From positions 1 through 38,311 of the forward strand of contig SSFF01000030.1 of assembly GCA_008015235.1 (NCBI GenBank): a DNA stretch of 38,311 bases. Reading direction: 5' to 3'. Every line of letters starts with the position of its first letter. Position 1 is the stretch's first letter. Made by a program: the position numbers and the translations under genes. The notes under the pieces are model-generated. The model saw only the letters and a program-made list of their open reading frames with translations. It was not told where the DNA came from and ran no database searches. Below are positions 16,203 to 26,420 of the stretch, piece after piece. The stretch is from Rhodoferax sp. GTDB lineage: Bacteria; Pseudomonadota; Gammaproteobacteria; Burkholderiales; Burkholderiaceae_C.

Positions 16203-16502
16203 TTATTCAATCACTTTGGGGACAAGGAACAGGCCGTTTTCCACCGCCGGCGCACTCTTCTGGTTGGCTTCGCGCTGGTTCGGCTCGCTAACCACGTCCT
16301 CGCGCAAGCGCAGCTGGATGTCCTCGATCGCGGCAACAGGATGCGACAGGGGCTCGATGCCGGTGGTGTCGACGGCGCGCATCTGCTCGACGATGTCGAA
16401 AAAGGCATTCATTTGACCGAGCAGGCGCGTGCCCTGGTCGCTGGTGAGTTCCAGCTTGGCCAGATTGGCCAGTCGATCGATATCGGTAAGGGTGAGTGAC
16501 AT
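16203..16502 (-). CDS. gatC: Aspartyl/glutamyl-tRNA(Asn/Gln) amidotransferase subunit C
   Basis: GatC (99 aa) wraps around GatA and GatB and stabilises the complex. The protein shows the usual helical N-terminus ([16 protein letters not shown]), the helix [22 protein letters not shown], and the extended C-terminal segment [13 protein letters not shown] with a terminal [10 protein letters not shown]. The ATG at 16502 (MSLTLTD) is the family-like start; the longer open frame upstream would run into the mreB leader. It is the first gene of gatCAB and is divergent from mreB, with 211 bases between the two starts. I could not identify the two promoters there with confidence (a TTGACA occurs near 16634 on the plus strand without a good -10 partner). 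Confidence 0.95.
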   Translation of the reverse strand: MSLTLTDIDRLANLAKLELTSDQGTRLLGQMNAFFDIVEQMRAVDTTGIEPLSHPVAAIEDIQLRLREDVVSEPNQREANQKSAPAVENGLFLVPKVIE

Positions 16503-16554
16503 GGTGAAGTCAGTTTCTATGCAGTCGTTCCGACCCGTTTGCAACACGGTGTAA

Positions 16555-17760
<1,206 letters not shown>

Positions 17761-17775
17761 GGACCGGAGTCCGCG

Positions 17776-18693
17776 ATGCCGCTGGGTACGCTGGACAGCC
17801 AACCCCCACCATTCTTCCGCCAAGGCCCCTCCGCCCAGTCCAAGCTGGCGGTGTACAGCGCCTTGGCATTGTTTTTGATGGTGGCAGATGCGCGTTTTGG
17901 CATCATGCAGCCCCTGCGCGCGGCATTGGCCACGGTCTTGTATCCGGTGCAGTGGGTGGCCATGGCACCGATCCGGGTGGCCGGCATTGCCGGCTCCTAC
18001 ATGGAGTCGCTGACAGCCGCCCAGGAGAAGGAAGCCCGGGCCCATTACCAGCTGGCCAGCATGTCGGCACGTGCCAACCAGGTTGAACAGCTCACACTGG
18101 AAAACGAACGTTTGCGCAAGCTGCTGGACCTGCGTGCGCGCACCCAGGCACCGTCGATGGCGGCCCAGGTACTCTATGACGCGGCCGACCCCTACACCCG
18201 CAAGGTCATCATCGACAAGGGCATGACCCAGAACATTGCACTGGGCTCGCCGGTGCTGGACGAATCCGGTGTCATCGGACAGGTCACCCGGGTCTACCCG
18301 CTGGTGAGTGAAGTGACCCTGGTCATCGACCGCGACCAGTCCATCCCGGTGCTCAATGTCCGCACCGGTGCCCGTGGCGTGGCCTTTGGTGACATGAGTA
18401 CCTACGCCGATGGCATGGAGTTGCGCTACATGGCCGCCAACGCCGACGTGGCCGAAGGTGACATTCTCAACACCAGTGGCGTCGACGGGATTTACCCGCC
18501 GGGCCTGCCCGTGGCCAAGGTGACCAAGGTTGAACGCCGCGTGGACACCATTTTCGCGCGCATCTACCTCACACCCATCGGGCGTGTTTCCGGCACCAGC
18601 CACGTGTTGGTACTGGAGCCCACGGCGGTGCATATTCCGCCACGACCCGAGCCTGAGCCCGTGACTCCCAACAAGAAGGGGGGCGCCAAATGA
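17776..18693 (+). CDS. mreC: Rod shape-determining protein MreC
   Basis: A bitopic inner-membrane protein (305 aa) whose periplasmic part links MreB/RodZ to PBP2 and activates it. A short cytoplasmic N-terminus is followed by a membrane segment at about residues 22-40, a coiled-coil helix (about 75-120, with QVEQLTLENERLRKLLDL), and the paired beta-barrel domain (AAQVLYDAADPYTRKVIIDKG, GSPVLDESGVIGQVTRVYP). The tail is Pro-rich and ends in basic residues. The start ATG 17776 has GGAG 8 bases upstream. The stop codon overlaps the mreD start (ATGA), so the two are translationally coupled. Confidence 0.97.
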   Translation: MPLGTLDSQPPPFFRQGPSAQSKLAVYSALALFLMVADARFGIMQPLRAALATVLYPVQWVAMAPIRVAGIAGSYMESLTAAQEKEARAHYQLASMSARANQVEQLTLENERLRKLLDLRARTQAPSMAAQVLYDAADPYTRKVIIDKGMTQNIALGSPVLDESGVIGQVTRVYPLVSEVTLVIDRDQSIPVLNVRTGARGVAFGDMSTYADGMELRYMAANADVAEGDILNTSGVDGIYPPGLPVAKVTKVERRVDTIFARIYLTPIGRVSGTSHVLVLEPTAVHIPPRPEPEPVTPNKKGGAK

Positions 18694-19220
18694 TCATGCG
18701 CCAGGGGCAACAGCTGCTGCTGCCCGCCAACCCTGTTTTCATCTGGAGTAGCTTGCTGGGGGCCCTGCTGCTCAACATGCTGCTCAACATGGGGGTGCTG
18801 GGCCGTTCCGCCTGGGTTCCCGACCTGTTGGCTCTGGTCCTGGTGTTCTGGACAGTGCACCAGCCGCTGCGCATCAGTATCGGGGCCGCTTTCCTGTTCG
18901 GCTTGCTGATGGATGCCCACCAGGGCTCCCTGCTCGGCCAGCATGCACTGGCCTACACCGTGCTGAGCTTCTTTGCCATCACCCTGCACCGCCGACTGCT
19001 GTGGTTTCCCGTACCGTCGCAAGCCCTGCAGGTACTTCCGCTGTTTGCAGCGGCCCATGGCATTGCCCTGGCCATGCGCATGATGAGTGGAGGGGTGTTT
19101 CCTGGATGGGCCCTGGTGCTGGCCCCCTTTCTGGAAGCGTCTCTCTGGCCGCTGGCAACGCTGATTCTGCTGGCACCGCAACGCCGTGCCCCCGATCCCG
19201 ATGAAGTGCGTCCGCTATAG
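18690..19220 (+). CDS. mreD: Rod shape-determining protein MreD
   Basis: An integral inner-membrane protein (176 aa) of the elongasome. About five to six hydrophobic segments cover most of the sequence, for example FIWSSLLGALLLNMLLNMG, WVPDLLALVLVFW, and AAFLFGLLMDAHQGSLLGQH, which carries the family's conserved acidic residue. The ATG at 18690 overlaps the mreC stop by four bases and is preceded by an AAGGGGGG sequence inside mreC. The next gene, mrdA, starts 26 bases after its stop. Confidence 0.95.
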   Translation: MIMRQGQQLLLPANPVFIWSSLLGALLLNMLLNMGVLGRSAWVPDLLALVLVFWTVHQPLRISIGAAFLFGLLMDAHQGSLLGQHALAYTVLSFFAITLHRRLLWFPVPSQALQVLPLFAAAHGIALAMRMMSGGVFPGWALVLAPFLEASLWPLATLILLAPQRRAPDPDEVRPL

Positions 19221-19246
19221 CGCATGGGGACCGCTCGTCCACAGCC

Positions 19247-21268
19247 ATGACTGAACTGCGCAATGTCGAGGCGGACCTGTCCCGCTTCCGCCAGCGGGTG
19301 CTGGTCGTCAGCGGCCTGGTACTGGTGTGCTTTGCCCTGCTGCTGCTGCGTCTGCTGTACCTGCAGATCTGGCGCCATGACGACCTGCGGGCCCAGGCCG
19401 AGAGCAATCGCACCTCCATTGTTCCCATCGTCCCCAACCGCGGACTGATCACCGACCGCAACGGCATTGTCCTGGCCTCCAACTACTCGGCCTACACACT
19501 GGAAATCACGCCCGCCAAGACCGAGGCGGGCGTTGAACGCACCATCGAGGACCTGTCCGAAATCCTCGACATCAGTCCCCGCGACAAGCGCCGTTTCAAG
19601 AAGCTGATGGAGGAAACCAAGAGTTTCGAGTCGGTACCGATCCGCACTCGCCTGACCGACACCGAGGTCGCCCGCTTCGCCGCGCAGCGTTTTCGTTTTC
19701 CGGGGGTCGAGATCAAGGCGCGACTGTTTCGCAGCTATCCCCATGGTGAACTGGCCAGCCATGTCATCGGCTACATCGGCCGCATCAATCGGGCCGAGAA
19801 GGAAAAGATCGAGGAGTCTGACGAAAGCGGCAACTACCGGGGTACCGAATACATCGGCAAGCTCGGTGTCGAGCAGAGTTACGAGAACGAGTTGCATGGC
19901 ATAACAGGCGTGGAGCAGGTGGAGACCTCGGCCGGTGGGCGCGCAGTGCGCAAGCTGGCCAGCACCCCTTCAACGCCTGGCAACACGGTGATCCTGTCCA
20001 TCGACATCAAGCTGCAGAAGCTGGTGGAGGACATTTATGGCCAGCGCCGCGGCGCAATGGTCGCCATGGACCCCAAGACCGGGGAGGTGCTGGCCTTTGT
20101 CTCCAAGCCCACCTTCGACTCCAACCTGTTCGTCGAAGGCATTGACCAGGAGAACTGGCAGGCCCTCAATGAGTCTGCAGACAAGCCGCTGCTCAATCGG
20201 GCCCTGCGCGGCACCTACCCCCCAGGCTCAACCTACAAGCCCTTCATGGCCTTGGCGGCACTCACCACCGGCACCCGTTCCCCCACCACGCTGGTCAACG
20301 ACCCCGGTTTCTTCATGTTTGGCGGGCACCGCTTCGGCAGCCCCGAAAACGAGAAAGGCGGCATCATGGACATGCGCCGCGCCATCGTGGAGTCGAGTAA
20401 CGTCTACTTCTATACCCTGGCCAATGAAATGGGCGTGGACACCATCCACGACTTCATGGCACCGCTCGGTTTCGGCCAGTTGACCGGCATCGACATCCTG
20501 GGAGAAGTTCGCGGCGTCCTGCCCAGCCAAGAGTGGAAGCGCAATTACTACAAGCGCCCTGAGCAGAAGAAGTGGTATGCGGGTGAAACCATTTCCCTGG
20601 GAATTGGCCAGGGGTACAACAACTTCACCATGCTGCAAATTGCGCAGGCCCTGTCCACCGTCATCAATGGGGGCGTGCAACACAAACCCCGCCTGGTGGT
20701 CGGCATCCAGGACTCCAGCACCCATGCCCGCGTTCCGATTCCGGCCGCCGAGCCAGTGAAGCTTGACCTCAAGCCCGAGCACCTGGAAGTGATCCGCAAT
20801 GCCATGGTGGGTGTGACCCAAGGCGGCACCTCCACCCGCGTGTTTGCCGGTGCGCCCTACCTCAGTGGCGGCAAGACAGGGACCGCGCAGGCCGTGAGCC
20901 TGGGCAAGAACCAGAAGTACAACGCCGCGACCATGGAAGAGCACCAGCGCGACCACTCGCTCTACATAGCCTTCGCTCCGGCCGAGAATCCGCAAATTGC
21001 GCTGGCAACCATTGTCGAAAATGCGGGTTTCGGTTCGGCCTCGGCCGCGCCCATTGCGCGCCGGGTCTTCGACTACTGGCTCCTGGGCCTGTACCCCAGT
21101 GAAGAAGACCTGGCTGCGGTGAGCAAAGGCCAGGCGGGCGCCCCGATCGGCAAGCAGCGCCTGGCATCGGAAGCTGCCTGGCCCGCAGCCAACACTGCAA
21201 CCCGTGCCAGCACGCCGACCGACACCAGCACAGCCCAAGGCACTGCGGCCTACGTTCCGCGCCGCTGA
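19247..21268 (+). CDS. mrdA: Penicillin-binding protein 2 (peptidoglycan transpeptidase)
   Basis: The class B PBP of the elongasome, which cross-links peptidoglycan during rod growth. It is 673 residues long. A cytoplasmic N-terminus and single membrane anchor (about 22-42) are followed by the pedestal domain (RTSIVPIVPNRGLITDRNG...), then the transpeptidase domain with all three active-site motifs: SxxK as Ser328-Thr-Tyr-Lys331, SxN as Ser383-Ser-Asn385, and KTG at 543-545. The last 60 residues are a low-complexity Ala/Thr/Ser tail. The ATG at 19247 is the natural start. In many related genomes rodA (mrdB) follows; here the plus-strand unit ends and a TSUP permease lies on the other strand 32 bases later. 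Confidence 0.97.
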   Translation: MTELRNVEADLSRFRQRVLVVSGLVLVCFALLLLRLLYLQIWRHDDLRAQAESNRTSIVPIVPNRGLITDRNGIVLASNYSAYTLEITPAKTEAGVERTIEDLSEILDISPRDKRRFKKLMEETKSFESVPIRTRLTDTEVARFAAQRFRFPGVEIKARLFRSYPHGELASHVIGYIGRINRAEKEKIEESDESGNYRGTEYIGKLGVEQSYENELHGITGVEQVETSAGGRAVRKLASTPSTPGNTVILSIDIKLQKLVEDIYGQRRGAMVAMDPKTGEVLAFVSKPTFDSNLFVEGIDQENWQALNESADKPLLNRALRGTYPPGSTYKPFMALAALTTGTRSPTTLVNDPGFFMFGGHRFGSPENEKGGIMDMRRAIVESSNVYFYTLANEMGVDTIHDFMAPLGFGQLTGIDILGEVRGVLPSQEWKRNYYKRPEQKKWYAGETISLGIGQGYNNFTMLQIAQALSTVINGGVQHKPRLVVGIQDSSTHARVPIPAAEPVKLDLKPEHLEVIRNAMVGVTQGGTSTRVFAGAPYLSGGKTGTAQAVSLGKNQKYNAATMEEHQRDHSLYIAFAPAENPQIALATIVENAGFGSASAAPIARRVFDYWLLGLYPSEEDLAAVSKGQAGAPIGKQRLASEAAWPAANTATRASTPTDTSTAQGTAAYVPRR

Positions 21269-21300
21269 CTGCGCGCGACAGATTGACGGCCTGCCGGCGC

Positions 21301-22065
21301 TCAGAGCGCCCGGAAAAAGCTGTCCCAGCCGGTTTTGGCAATCAGCAAAGTCACCACGGCAATGAAGACGGTGCGCACAAACGACGCGCCGTGCTTGAGC
21401 GCAAGGTGCGTGCCCGCCACGCTACCGAGCATGTTGGCCAGCGCCATGGCGACGACAAAATGCCACCAGACATGACCCTTGGCCGCAAAGAGCAGGATGG
21501 CAGCCAGGTTCGAGGCGGTGTTCAGCAATTTGGCGCCGGCCGAGGCGTTGAGGAAGTCGTAGCCCAGGACACGCACCATCAGGAACACCAGAAAGCTGCC
21601 GGTACCCGGGCCGAAGAACCCGTCATAAAACCCAATCAAAGCCCCAATGGCGCTGGCGGCCAGCGCCTCACCCCGCCCGTGGAATCGGGGGGCATGCTCC
21701 CGGCCCAGTTCTTTTTTGGCCAAGGTGTAGACCAGAACGAGCAAAAGCACGAAGGGCAAGGCCTTGCGCAGGTACTGTGGGGACACCACTGTCACCAGCC
21801 AAGCTCCGGCCAGCGAGGCCATGAAGCAGGCCAGGGCCGCCGGCGCCAAGGCTTGCCAGCGCATCTGAACGCGCCGGCTGTACTGGAACGTCGCCATGCC
21901 CGTTCCCCATACCGATGCACCCTTGTTGGTGCCGAACAGCGTGGCCGGATGGGCATGGGGGAAGGTGGCAAACAAGGCAGGCACCAGAATCAGGCCGCCA
22001 CCGCCCACGATCGAATCGACAAAGCCTGCAAACAGCGAGGCCAGGGTCACAACCAAGAGTTCCAT
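21301..22065 (-). CDS. TSUP family (TauE/SafE) membrane permease
   Basis: A 254-residue integral membrane protein with about seven to eight hydrophobic helices. The duplicated TSUP signature is visible: FAGFVDSIVGGGGLILVPAL near the start and ALIGFYDGFFGPGTGSFL in the second half. The family transports organosulfonates, sulfite or related anions across the inner membrane; the substrate here cannot be told. The start ATG 22065 follows a 87-bp gap that contains an AT-rich inverted repeat. It lies on the same strand as and downstream of the msh genes, but the gap and a promoter-like element (TTGTAT, 17 bases, TATATT at 22135-22107) suggest its own transcript. It converges with mrdA, 32 bases apart, with no clear hairpin terminator between them. 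Confidence 0.9.
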   Translation of the reverse strand: MELLVVTLASLFAGFVDSIVGGGGLILVPALFATFPHAHPATLFGTNKGASVWGTGMATFQYSRRVQMRWQALAPAALACFMASLAGAWLVTVVSPQYLRKALPFVLLLVLVYTLAKKELGREHAPRFHGRGEALAASAIGALIGFYDGFFGPGTGSFLVFLMVRVLGYDFLNASAGAKLLNTASNLAAILLFAAKGHVWWHFVVAMALANMLGSVAGTHLALKHGASFVRTVFIAVVTLLIAKTGWDSFFRAL

Positions 22066-22098
22066 GCGTGCATTGTCGCATGCACGTTCGGTCCTTGG

Positions 22099-22119
22099 AT
22101 GCTATAAATATAATAGCTG
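22099..22119. repeat. Short AT-rich palindromic repeat, copy 1 (ATGCT-9-ATAGCTG)
   Basis: GCTAT and ATAGC flank an AT-rich centre. The same architecture, ATGCT, 9 bases, ATAGCTG, recurs at 28879-28899. I associate this pattern with an abundant intergenic repeat of Comamonadaceae genomes; that is from memory. On the minus strand the element contains a possible -10 box (TATATT, 22107-22112) for the TSUP gene. Confidence 0.5.
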
Positions 22120-22152
22120 ACTACACAATATACAAGCGGGCCAGGTGCCAAT

Positions 22153-23253
22153 TTAGCGTGCAACCACGCCCATTTGGCGCAGGTATTCGGCGATCTCCCG
22201 CGGCACAGGCCCTTCGGCGCGTGCTTTCTCCACCATGTTGGTGGCCGCAGCAGTCTGGCCCATGGCTGCCAGGGACACGGCAACACCCAACAGCCAACGC
22301 TGTTCGTGGGGGCGGAATTGCAAGGCCTGCATGTACGACTGGACACTGTCGGCATGCTGTCCCAGCCGCTGGGCGGCATTGGCGCGTGTGGCCCAGTAGT
22401 CGGCCTGGCCCTTGAAACGGGCCTCATGCTGCACCAGCAGTTCATGGGCTGCCTCGGTCTGGCCAGTGCCCATTTGCATACGGGCCAGTTCCCGCACCAT
22501 GGCCAGCAACGGGGTGTCCATGGCCGTGCTGCTGCCGCTGCCGGAACGCACCCGCAGCCCCACTTGCAAGGCCTCGCGCAACAGATCGGTGGCCGCGGCC
22601 GGGTTGCCCGCGGACCACAGGGCCTGGGCTTGGGCCAATGCCTCACGCGCAGCAACGGCGGGGTCCACCACGACGGCGGTGGCCGCTGAGGATGGTGCAG
22701 GCGGCGTTGCAGACACGGGTTTTTCTGCCTTTGGCGTGGGCGCGGCAGCGACCACAGGGGCCGCCGCCACCGCCGCGGAGGGCAAGGCAGCGGGCGCGGA
22801 AGCCGGGGCGGCTTTGGTTTTTGCCGGGGCTTGTACCGGCAGTGGAGATACGGTCGGTAGCTGGTCCAGCTGACCATCCAGTCGTAGGCGCACTGGCTGC
22901 TCCGCCAGCAGGTCTGGCAAGGATGCCGCCACGGCTGACGCTGTGCTGTCGGCTTCGGCGGGCGGCCTGGCAGTGACTGGTGCCGACACGACCACCTGCG
23001 GCACCGGCACCGCAGGTACTGCAGTCGTCGCCACGGGTTGGACGCCCAGGTAGCCCTGCTGCCAAGCCACGCCCGCCGCCACTGCGCCCAGGGCCAGCAC
23101 AGCCACCAAGAATGCCGTGGGCGCGAATCTGCGCGGCACTGCGACAGGGGGCGGTAAAGGCGTCACACTCTGTATGCCCGGATGGAGTTCGGCCTCTTGC
23201 GCCGACTTGCCACGCTGGTCCAGGTCACGCAGCATCTGGTTGATCACACTCAT
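22153..23253 (-). CDS. mshN: MSHA biogenesis protein MshN (TPR protein)
   Basis: 366 residues. A short cytoplasmic segment with the typical start MSVINQMLRDLDQRG is followed by a membrane helix (about 44-66), a long Pro/Ala/Val-rich linker (about 70-210) and C-terminal tetratricopeptide repeats (for example ALAQAQALWSAGNPAAATDLLREAL and AAQRLGQHADSVQSYMQALQF). The helical repeat domain would sit in the periplasm and help connect the inner-membrane platform with the secretin. The open frame extends to 23436 but lies over mshM; ATG 23253 gives the MshN-type N-terminus and overlaps the mshM stop (ATGA). It is the last gene of the msh block in this window. Confidence 0.85.
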   Translation of the reverse strand: MSVINQMLRDLDQRGKSAQEAELHPGIQSVTPLPPPVAVPRRFAPTAFLVAVLALGAVAAGVAWQQGYLGVQPVATTAVPAVPVPQVVVSAPVTARPPAEADSTASAVAASLPDLLAEQPVRLRLDGQLDQLPTVSPLPVQAPAKTKAAPASAPAALPSAAVAAAPVVAAAPTPKAEKPVSATPPAPSSAATAVVVDPAVAAREALAQAQALWSAGNPAAATDLLREALQVGLRVRSGSGSSTAMDTPLLAMVRELARMQMGTGQTEAAHELLVQHEARFKGQADYWATRANAAQRLGQHADSVQSYMQALQFRPHEQRWLLGVAVSLAAMGQTAAATNMVEKARAEGPVPREIAEYLRQMGVVAR

Positions 23254-24167
23254 GGGCGCTCGGCTCCGAAACTGTCTTCTACCCCTCGCCGACGTGTGCG
23301 TGGAGCTGCACGCTGCGGCCACAAGCGCCGCCACCAAGAGGGCAAGGGCTCGATGGCGGGGGTGTCGCGGGCGCACAAGTGCACATGGCGCGTCGTGATG
23401 CGGTGGCCTCCCTCGCCAAACGCCAGCATCAGGCACTTGTGGGCCAGAACGTTGACCAAGCGCGGCGTACCGCGGCTGTACTGGGCAATGAGGCGGGCGG
23501 CCGCCGGTTCGAACACCTCGGTGTCGGTGTCTTCCGACAGTGCGGCACAGCGCAGACGGTGCGCCAGATAACCGGGTACCCGGCTTGGGTGCATCGGGCC
23601 GAGATACTCTGAAAACGTGATGCGCTGCAACAGCTGGCGGATTTCCGGGCGCTCCAGCGTGGTGTCGAGGTCCGGCTGCCCCAGCAGCACCAGCTGTATC
23701 AGCTTGCGTTTCTCGGTTTCCAGGTTCGACAACAGGCGCAGACTTTCGATGCTGCGCAAGGGAATGGCCTGGGCTTCATCGATGCACACCAGCACGCGTT
23801 TGCCCCGGGTGGCATGGCCGATGAGTGCTTCGCGCAGGGCCTCGTGCACCCGGTGCCGCGATAGAGGAGTGGGTGCGGCGATGCCGAGCTCATGGACCAC
23901 GGCCATGATCAGGTCATCAGGGCCCATGTCGGGGTTGGGAATGTAGGCGGTGACAAACTCGTCGTGCAGCAAGCGCAGCAACTGGCGGCACAACACCGTT
24001 TTGCCACAGCCCAGCTCCCCCACCACCTTGATGAAACCTTCACCGCTGCGCAGGGCAATCAGCAAGGTGTTGAGCGAGGCCTGCGCCCCCTCATGGGCAT
24101 AGAAGAAGTCCGTGTCCGGCGTGATCGAAAACGGGGCCTCCTTCAAGGCGAAATGCCCCAGGTACAT
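23250..24167 (-). CDS. mshM: MSHA biogenesis protein MshM (AAA+ ATPase, ExeA-like)
   Basis: An AAA ATPase of the GspA/ExeA type (305 aa), thought to help insert or arrange the secretin in the envelope. It begins with the ExeA-like MYLGHFALKEAPFSITPD, followed by the Walker A motif GELGCGKT (about residues 51-58), the Walker B stretch VLVCIDEAQAIP, and LRLLSNLETEKRKLIQLVLLGQPDL. The C-terminal lid includes SRGTPRLVNVLAHKCLMLAF. Unlike ExeA there is no membrane segment or peptidoglycan-binding domain after it. I used ATG 24167, which shares a base with the mshL stop (TGATG); the GTG at 24170 is an alternative. mshN follows with a 4-base overlap. Confidence 0.9.
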   Translation of the reverse strand: MYLGHFALKEAPFSITPDTDFFYAHEGAQASLNTLLIALRSGEGFIKVVGELGCGKTVLCRQLLRLLHDEFVTAYIPNPDMGPDDLIMAVVHELGIAAPTPLSRHRVHEALREALIGHATRGKRVLVCIDEAQAIPLRSIESLRLLSNLETEKRKLIQLVLLGQPDLDTTLERPEIRQLLQRITFSEYLGPMHPSRVPGYLAHRLRCAALSEDTDTEVFEPAAARLIAQYSRGTPRLVNVLAHKCLMLAFGEGGHRITTRHVHLCARDTPAIEPLPSWWRRLWPQRAAPRTRRRGVEDSFGAERP

Positions 24168-25924
24168 CACTGGCTGGGCACCGGCGCTACGGGCGCTGCG
24201 GGTGCGCCGTTCATTTCAATGACCCGAACCCGTGACGCCTCCATGGCGTCAATGGCGGCGCGGGCTTTGGTGGTCTGGGCCTCCCAGTCGGCAGCATTGC
24301 GAATGATGGTGGGCTTGATCAGGACAATGACCTCGCGCTTGCGCCCCGTGGCCGCCTTGTTGCCGAACAGCCAGGAAAACGCCTTGTCGGTGGTGCCGGG
24401 CATCCCCGAGTTGCTGCGGGTCGACTCCATCTGCATCAGGCCGCCGATGGCGACGATGCTGCCATCGGGAATGCGCACCAGGGTATCGGTCTCGTTCACG
24501 CTACTCGACGCCAGCGGCAGCTTGTAGTTGCCTACGGTGCCCAGGTCGATCTGCTTGCTCTTCTCGGTGACGGTGGTGACCGAGGGATGGATGTGCAAGG
24601 TGATGGTGCTGCCCTCGTCCACCTGGGGGGTCACGTCCAAGGAAATGCCCGAAAAGAAGGGGGTCAGCGTGACCGTGGGCATGGTGGTGCTGCTGCCGCT
24701 GGTGGTGCTCGTGCTGCTGCTAGCCGTGCCCCCGGAAATGTTGGTCACATACAGCTCGTCCGTACCCACCTTCAGCACAGCCTTCTGGTTGTTCAAGGTA
24801 GCTACGCGCGGGCTGGACAGGGTCTGCACATCGCCCTGGGTTTCGAGGAAACCGAGCACGGCCTGGAATTGCGACGCCGCCAGTGCCAGGCCAAACAGGC
24901 CGCCACCCGCTGCAATGGAGGGTGCAGTGACCACATCGGACACGAGGTTGGCGCCCGAGGGGAACGTGCTGTTGCTTACACCAGAGCCGAATACACCGAT
25001 GCCGGAGGTGCCGTCCACACTGGTGCCCATGGCCGCCCAGTTCACGCCACTCTGGTAGCCGTCACGCAGCTCGACCGAAATGATCTTGGCCTCCAGCATG
25101 ACCTGGCGCTCCACAGCGACCTGGGCCGCCTTGAGGAATTTCTCCACCTGGCGCAGTTCGTCGGGCATGGCCCGGACCATGATGATGCCCGCGTGCGGAC
25201 TGGTGATGACACTACGGCCCTCGCCGGTACCGAGCATGGTGCGCACGGCACTGGCCATCTCGCTCCAGAAGTCGGTCCGTGAACTGGTCGAGACACTGCT
25301 GCTTTGTTGCTGGGTGGTGGTGCCCGACGAAGCGGTGCTGCCCGTGGAGCCCGATGTACTGCTACCGGTAGAGCCCCCCGACGACACCCGGAGATCGCTG
25401 GCACCGACGCGCTGCGAATTGGGGTAGTTGACGGTGAACACACGCGTCTGCAGGCTGGGCGGGAACACCGTGATGCGGCGCCCTTCCATCTTGTAGTCGT
25501 AGCCATACACGTCACGGATGGCGTCCAAGGCTTCCTTGACGGTGACACCGCGCAGCGTCACCGACAGGGTGCCCTTGATGTCCGGGTGCATCAGCATGCT
25601 GTAGCGGGTGTCCGCGACGATAGCCAAAAACACATCGCGAACCTGGGCATTGTTGATCAAGAGGTCAATGCGTGGTTCGGGTGTGGCTGCTGCCACCGCC
25701 GCCGGTTCGGCCAGCGACTCCGTCACTGCAGCAGGCACGGCCTTGGAGGCTGCGACTGGGGTTGCAGCCACCGCCATTTCGGACTGGATGGCAGCATGGA
25801 CATCCGGCGTGCGCATGGGTCGGTCGGCTGCGCAACCGGCCAGCAATGCCACTGCAGACAGCAGGCCCACACTGCGCCGCATGGCGGGTGTCGGTACACC
25901 CAATGTTTGGTAGTTAGCAGTCAT
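24167..25924 (-). CDS. mshL: MSHA pilus secretin MshL (outer-membrane lipoprotein)
   Basis: The outer-membrane channel through which the pilus emerges (585 aa). The N-terminus carries a lipoprotein signal with the lipobox LLAGC (Cys31 counting from ATG 25924; Cys17 if the ATG at 25882 is used, which would give a more typical signal length). Next come an STN-type domain (LINNAQVRDVFLAIVADTRY, TVKEALDAIRDVYGYDY), a Ser/Thr/Gly-rich linker (about 183-217), the N-domain ITSPHAGIIMVRAMPDELRQ, and the secretin core from about residue 265 (ERQVMLEAKIISVEL) to the end, with the typical LASSSVNETDTLVRIPDGSIVAIGGL. A GTG at 25957 would extend the N-terminus by 11 residues. It overlaps the mshK end by 11 bases. 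Confidence 0.94.
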   Translation of the reverse strand: MTANYQTLGVPTPAMRRSVGLLSAVALLAGCAADRPMRTPDVHAAIQSEMAVAATPVAASKAVPAAVTESLAEPAAVAAATPEPRIDLLINNAQVRDVFLAIVADTRYSMLMHPDIKGTLSVTLRGVTVKEALDAIRDVYGYDYKMEGRRITVFPPSLQTRVFTVNYPNSQRVGASDLRVSSGGSTGSSTSGSTGSTASSGTTTQQQSSSVSTSSRTDFWSEMASAVRTMLGTGEGRSVITSPHAGIIMVRAMPDELRQVEKFLKAAQVAVERQVMLEAKIISVELRDGYQSGVNWAAMGTSVDGTSGIGVFGSGVSNSTFPSGANLVSDVVTAPSIAAGGGLFGLALAASQFQAVLGFLETQGDVQTLSSPRVATLNNQKAVLKVGTDELYVTNISGGTASSSTSTTSGSSTTMPTVTLTPFFSGISLDVTPQVDEGSTITLHIHPSVTTVTEKSKQIDLGTVGNYKLPLASSSVNETDTLVRIPDGSIVAIGGLMQMESTRSNSGMPGTTDKAFSWLFGNKAATGRKREVIVLIKPTIIRNAADWEAQTTKARAAIDAMEASRVRVIEMNGAPAAPVAPVPSQ

Positions 25925-26420
25925 GGGGGTTATTTTCGCGGGTTGGACGGAGCGCACCCGCGCCCGTCTTCGGAACAGGAGGGCGCGCCTTCGTGCGCGG
26001 ACTGGGGGTTGATTTTTTCACAGACTTCTTGGGCTGCTCGGTCGCTTTGGGCGGCGGGCACTGTGCCACGGCTGCCTGGCGCTGCACACCGGCAAAACGC
26101 GGCACCTTGGTCAGACCACTGTCATCGCGGAGCCAGATTTCGGTCTCGGTGATGCGTTCGAGCCGGTAAGACTCTACGGTCTGTCCGGGGGAAACCAAGC
26201 GGGTACCCACCACCAGCATGGGCTTGCCATTGCGCACCACCACGTTGGAGCCATTCAGGCGCAGGGGCAAATCGCCTGCGGTCACCTCCCCATCCGTCGC
26301 CCCGGCACTGGTCGCACCGGCGGGAGCGACAGTGGGGTCACGCAGAGTCTGTGATTGGACTTGCACCTGTGCCAGCAGCGCCACGGAGCCGACAAGCACC
26401 ACCGTACCCCATCGTTTCAT
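25914..26420 (-). CDS. mshK: MSHA biogenesis protein MshK-like
   Basis: 168 residues. An N-terminal signal peptide (about 1-24, cleavage near VQSQ-T) is followed by a LRDPTVAP motif and a small beta-rich domain (SNVVVRNGKPMLVVGTRLVSPGQTVESYRLERITETEIWLRD) resembling PilP/GspC-type periplasmic coupling proteins. The tail is basic and Pro/Lys-rich. Position between mshJ and mshL, together with the fold, supports MshK, the likely link between the inner-membrane platform and the secretin. The start overlaps the mshJ stop by four bases (ATGA). Confidence 0.78.
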   Translation of the reverse strand: MKRWGTVVLVGSVALLAQVQVQSQTLRDPTVAPAGATSAGATDGEVTAGDLPLRLNGSNVVVRNGKPMLVVGTRLVSPGQTVESYRLERITETEIWLRDDSGLTKVPRFAGVQRQAAVAQCPPPKATEQPKKSVKKSTPSPRTKARPPVPKTGAGALRPTRENNPHDC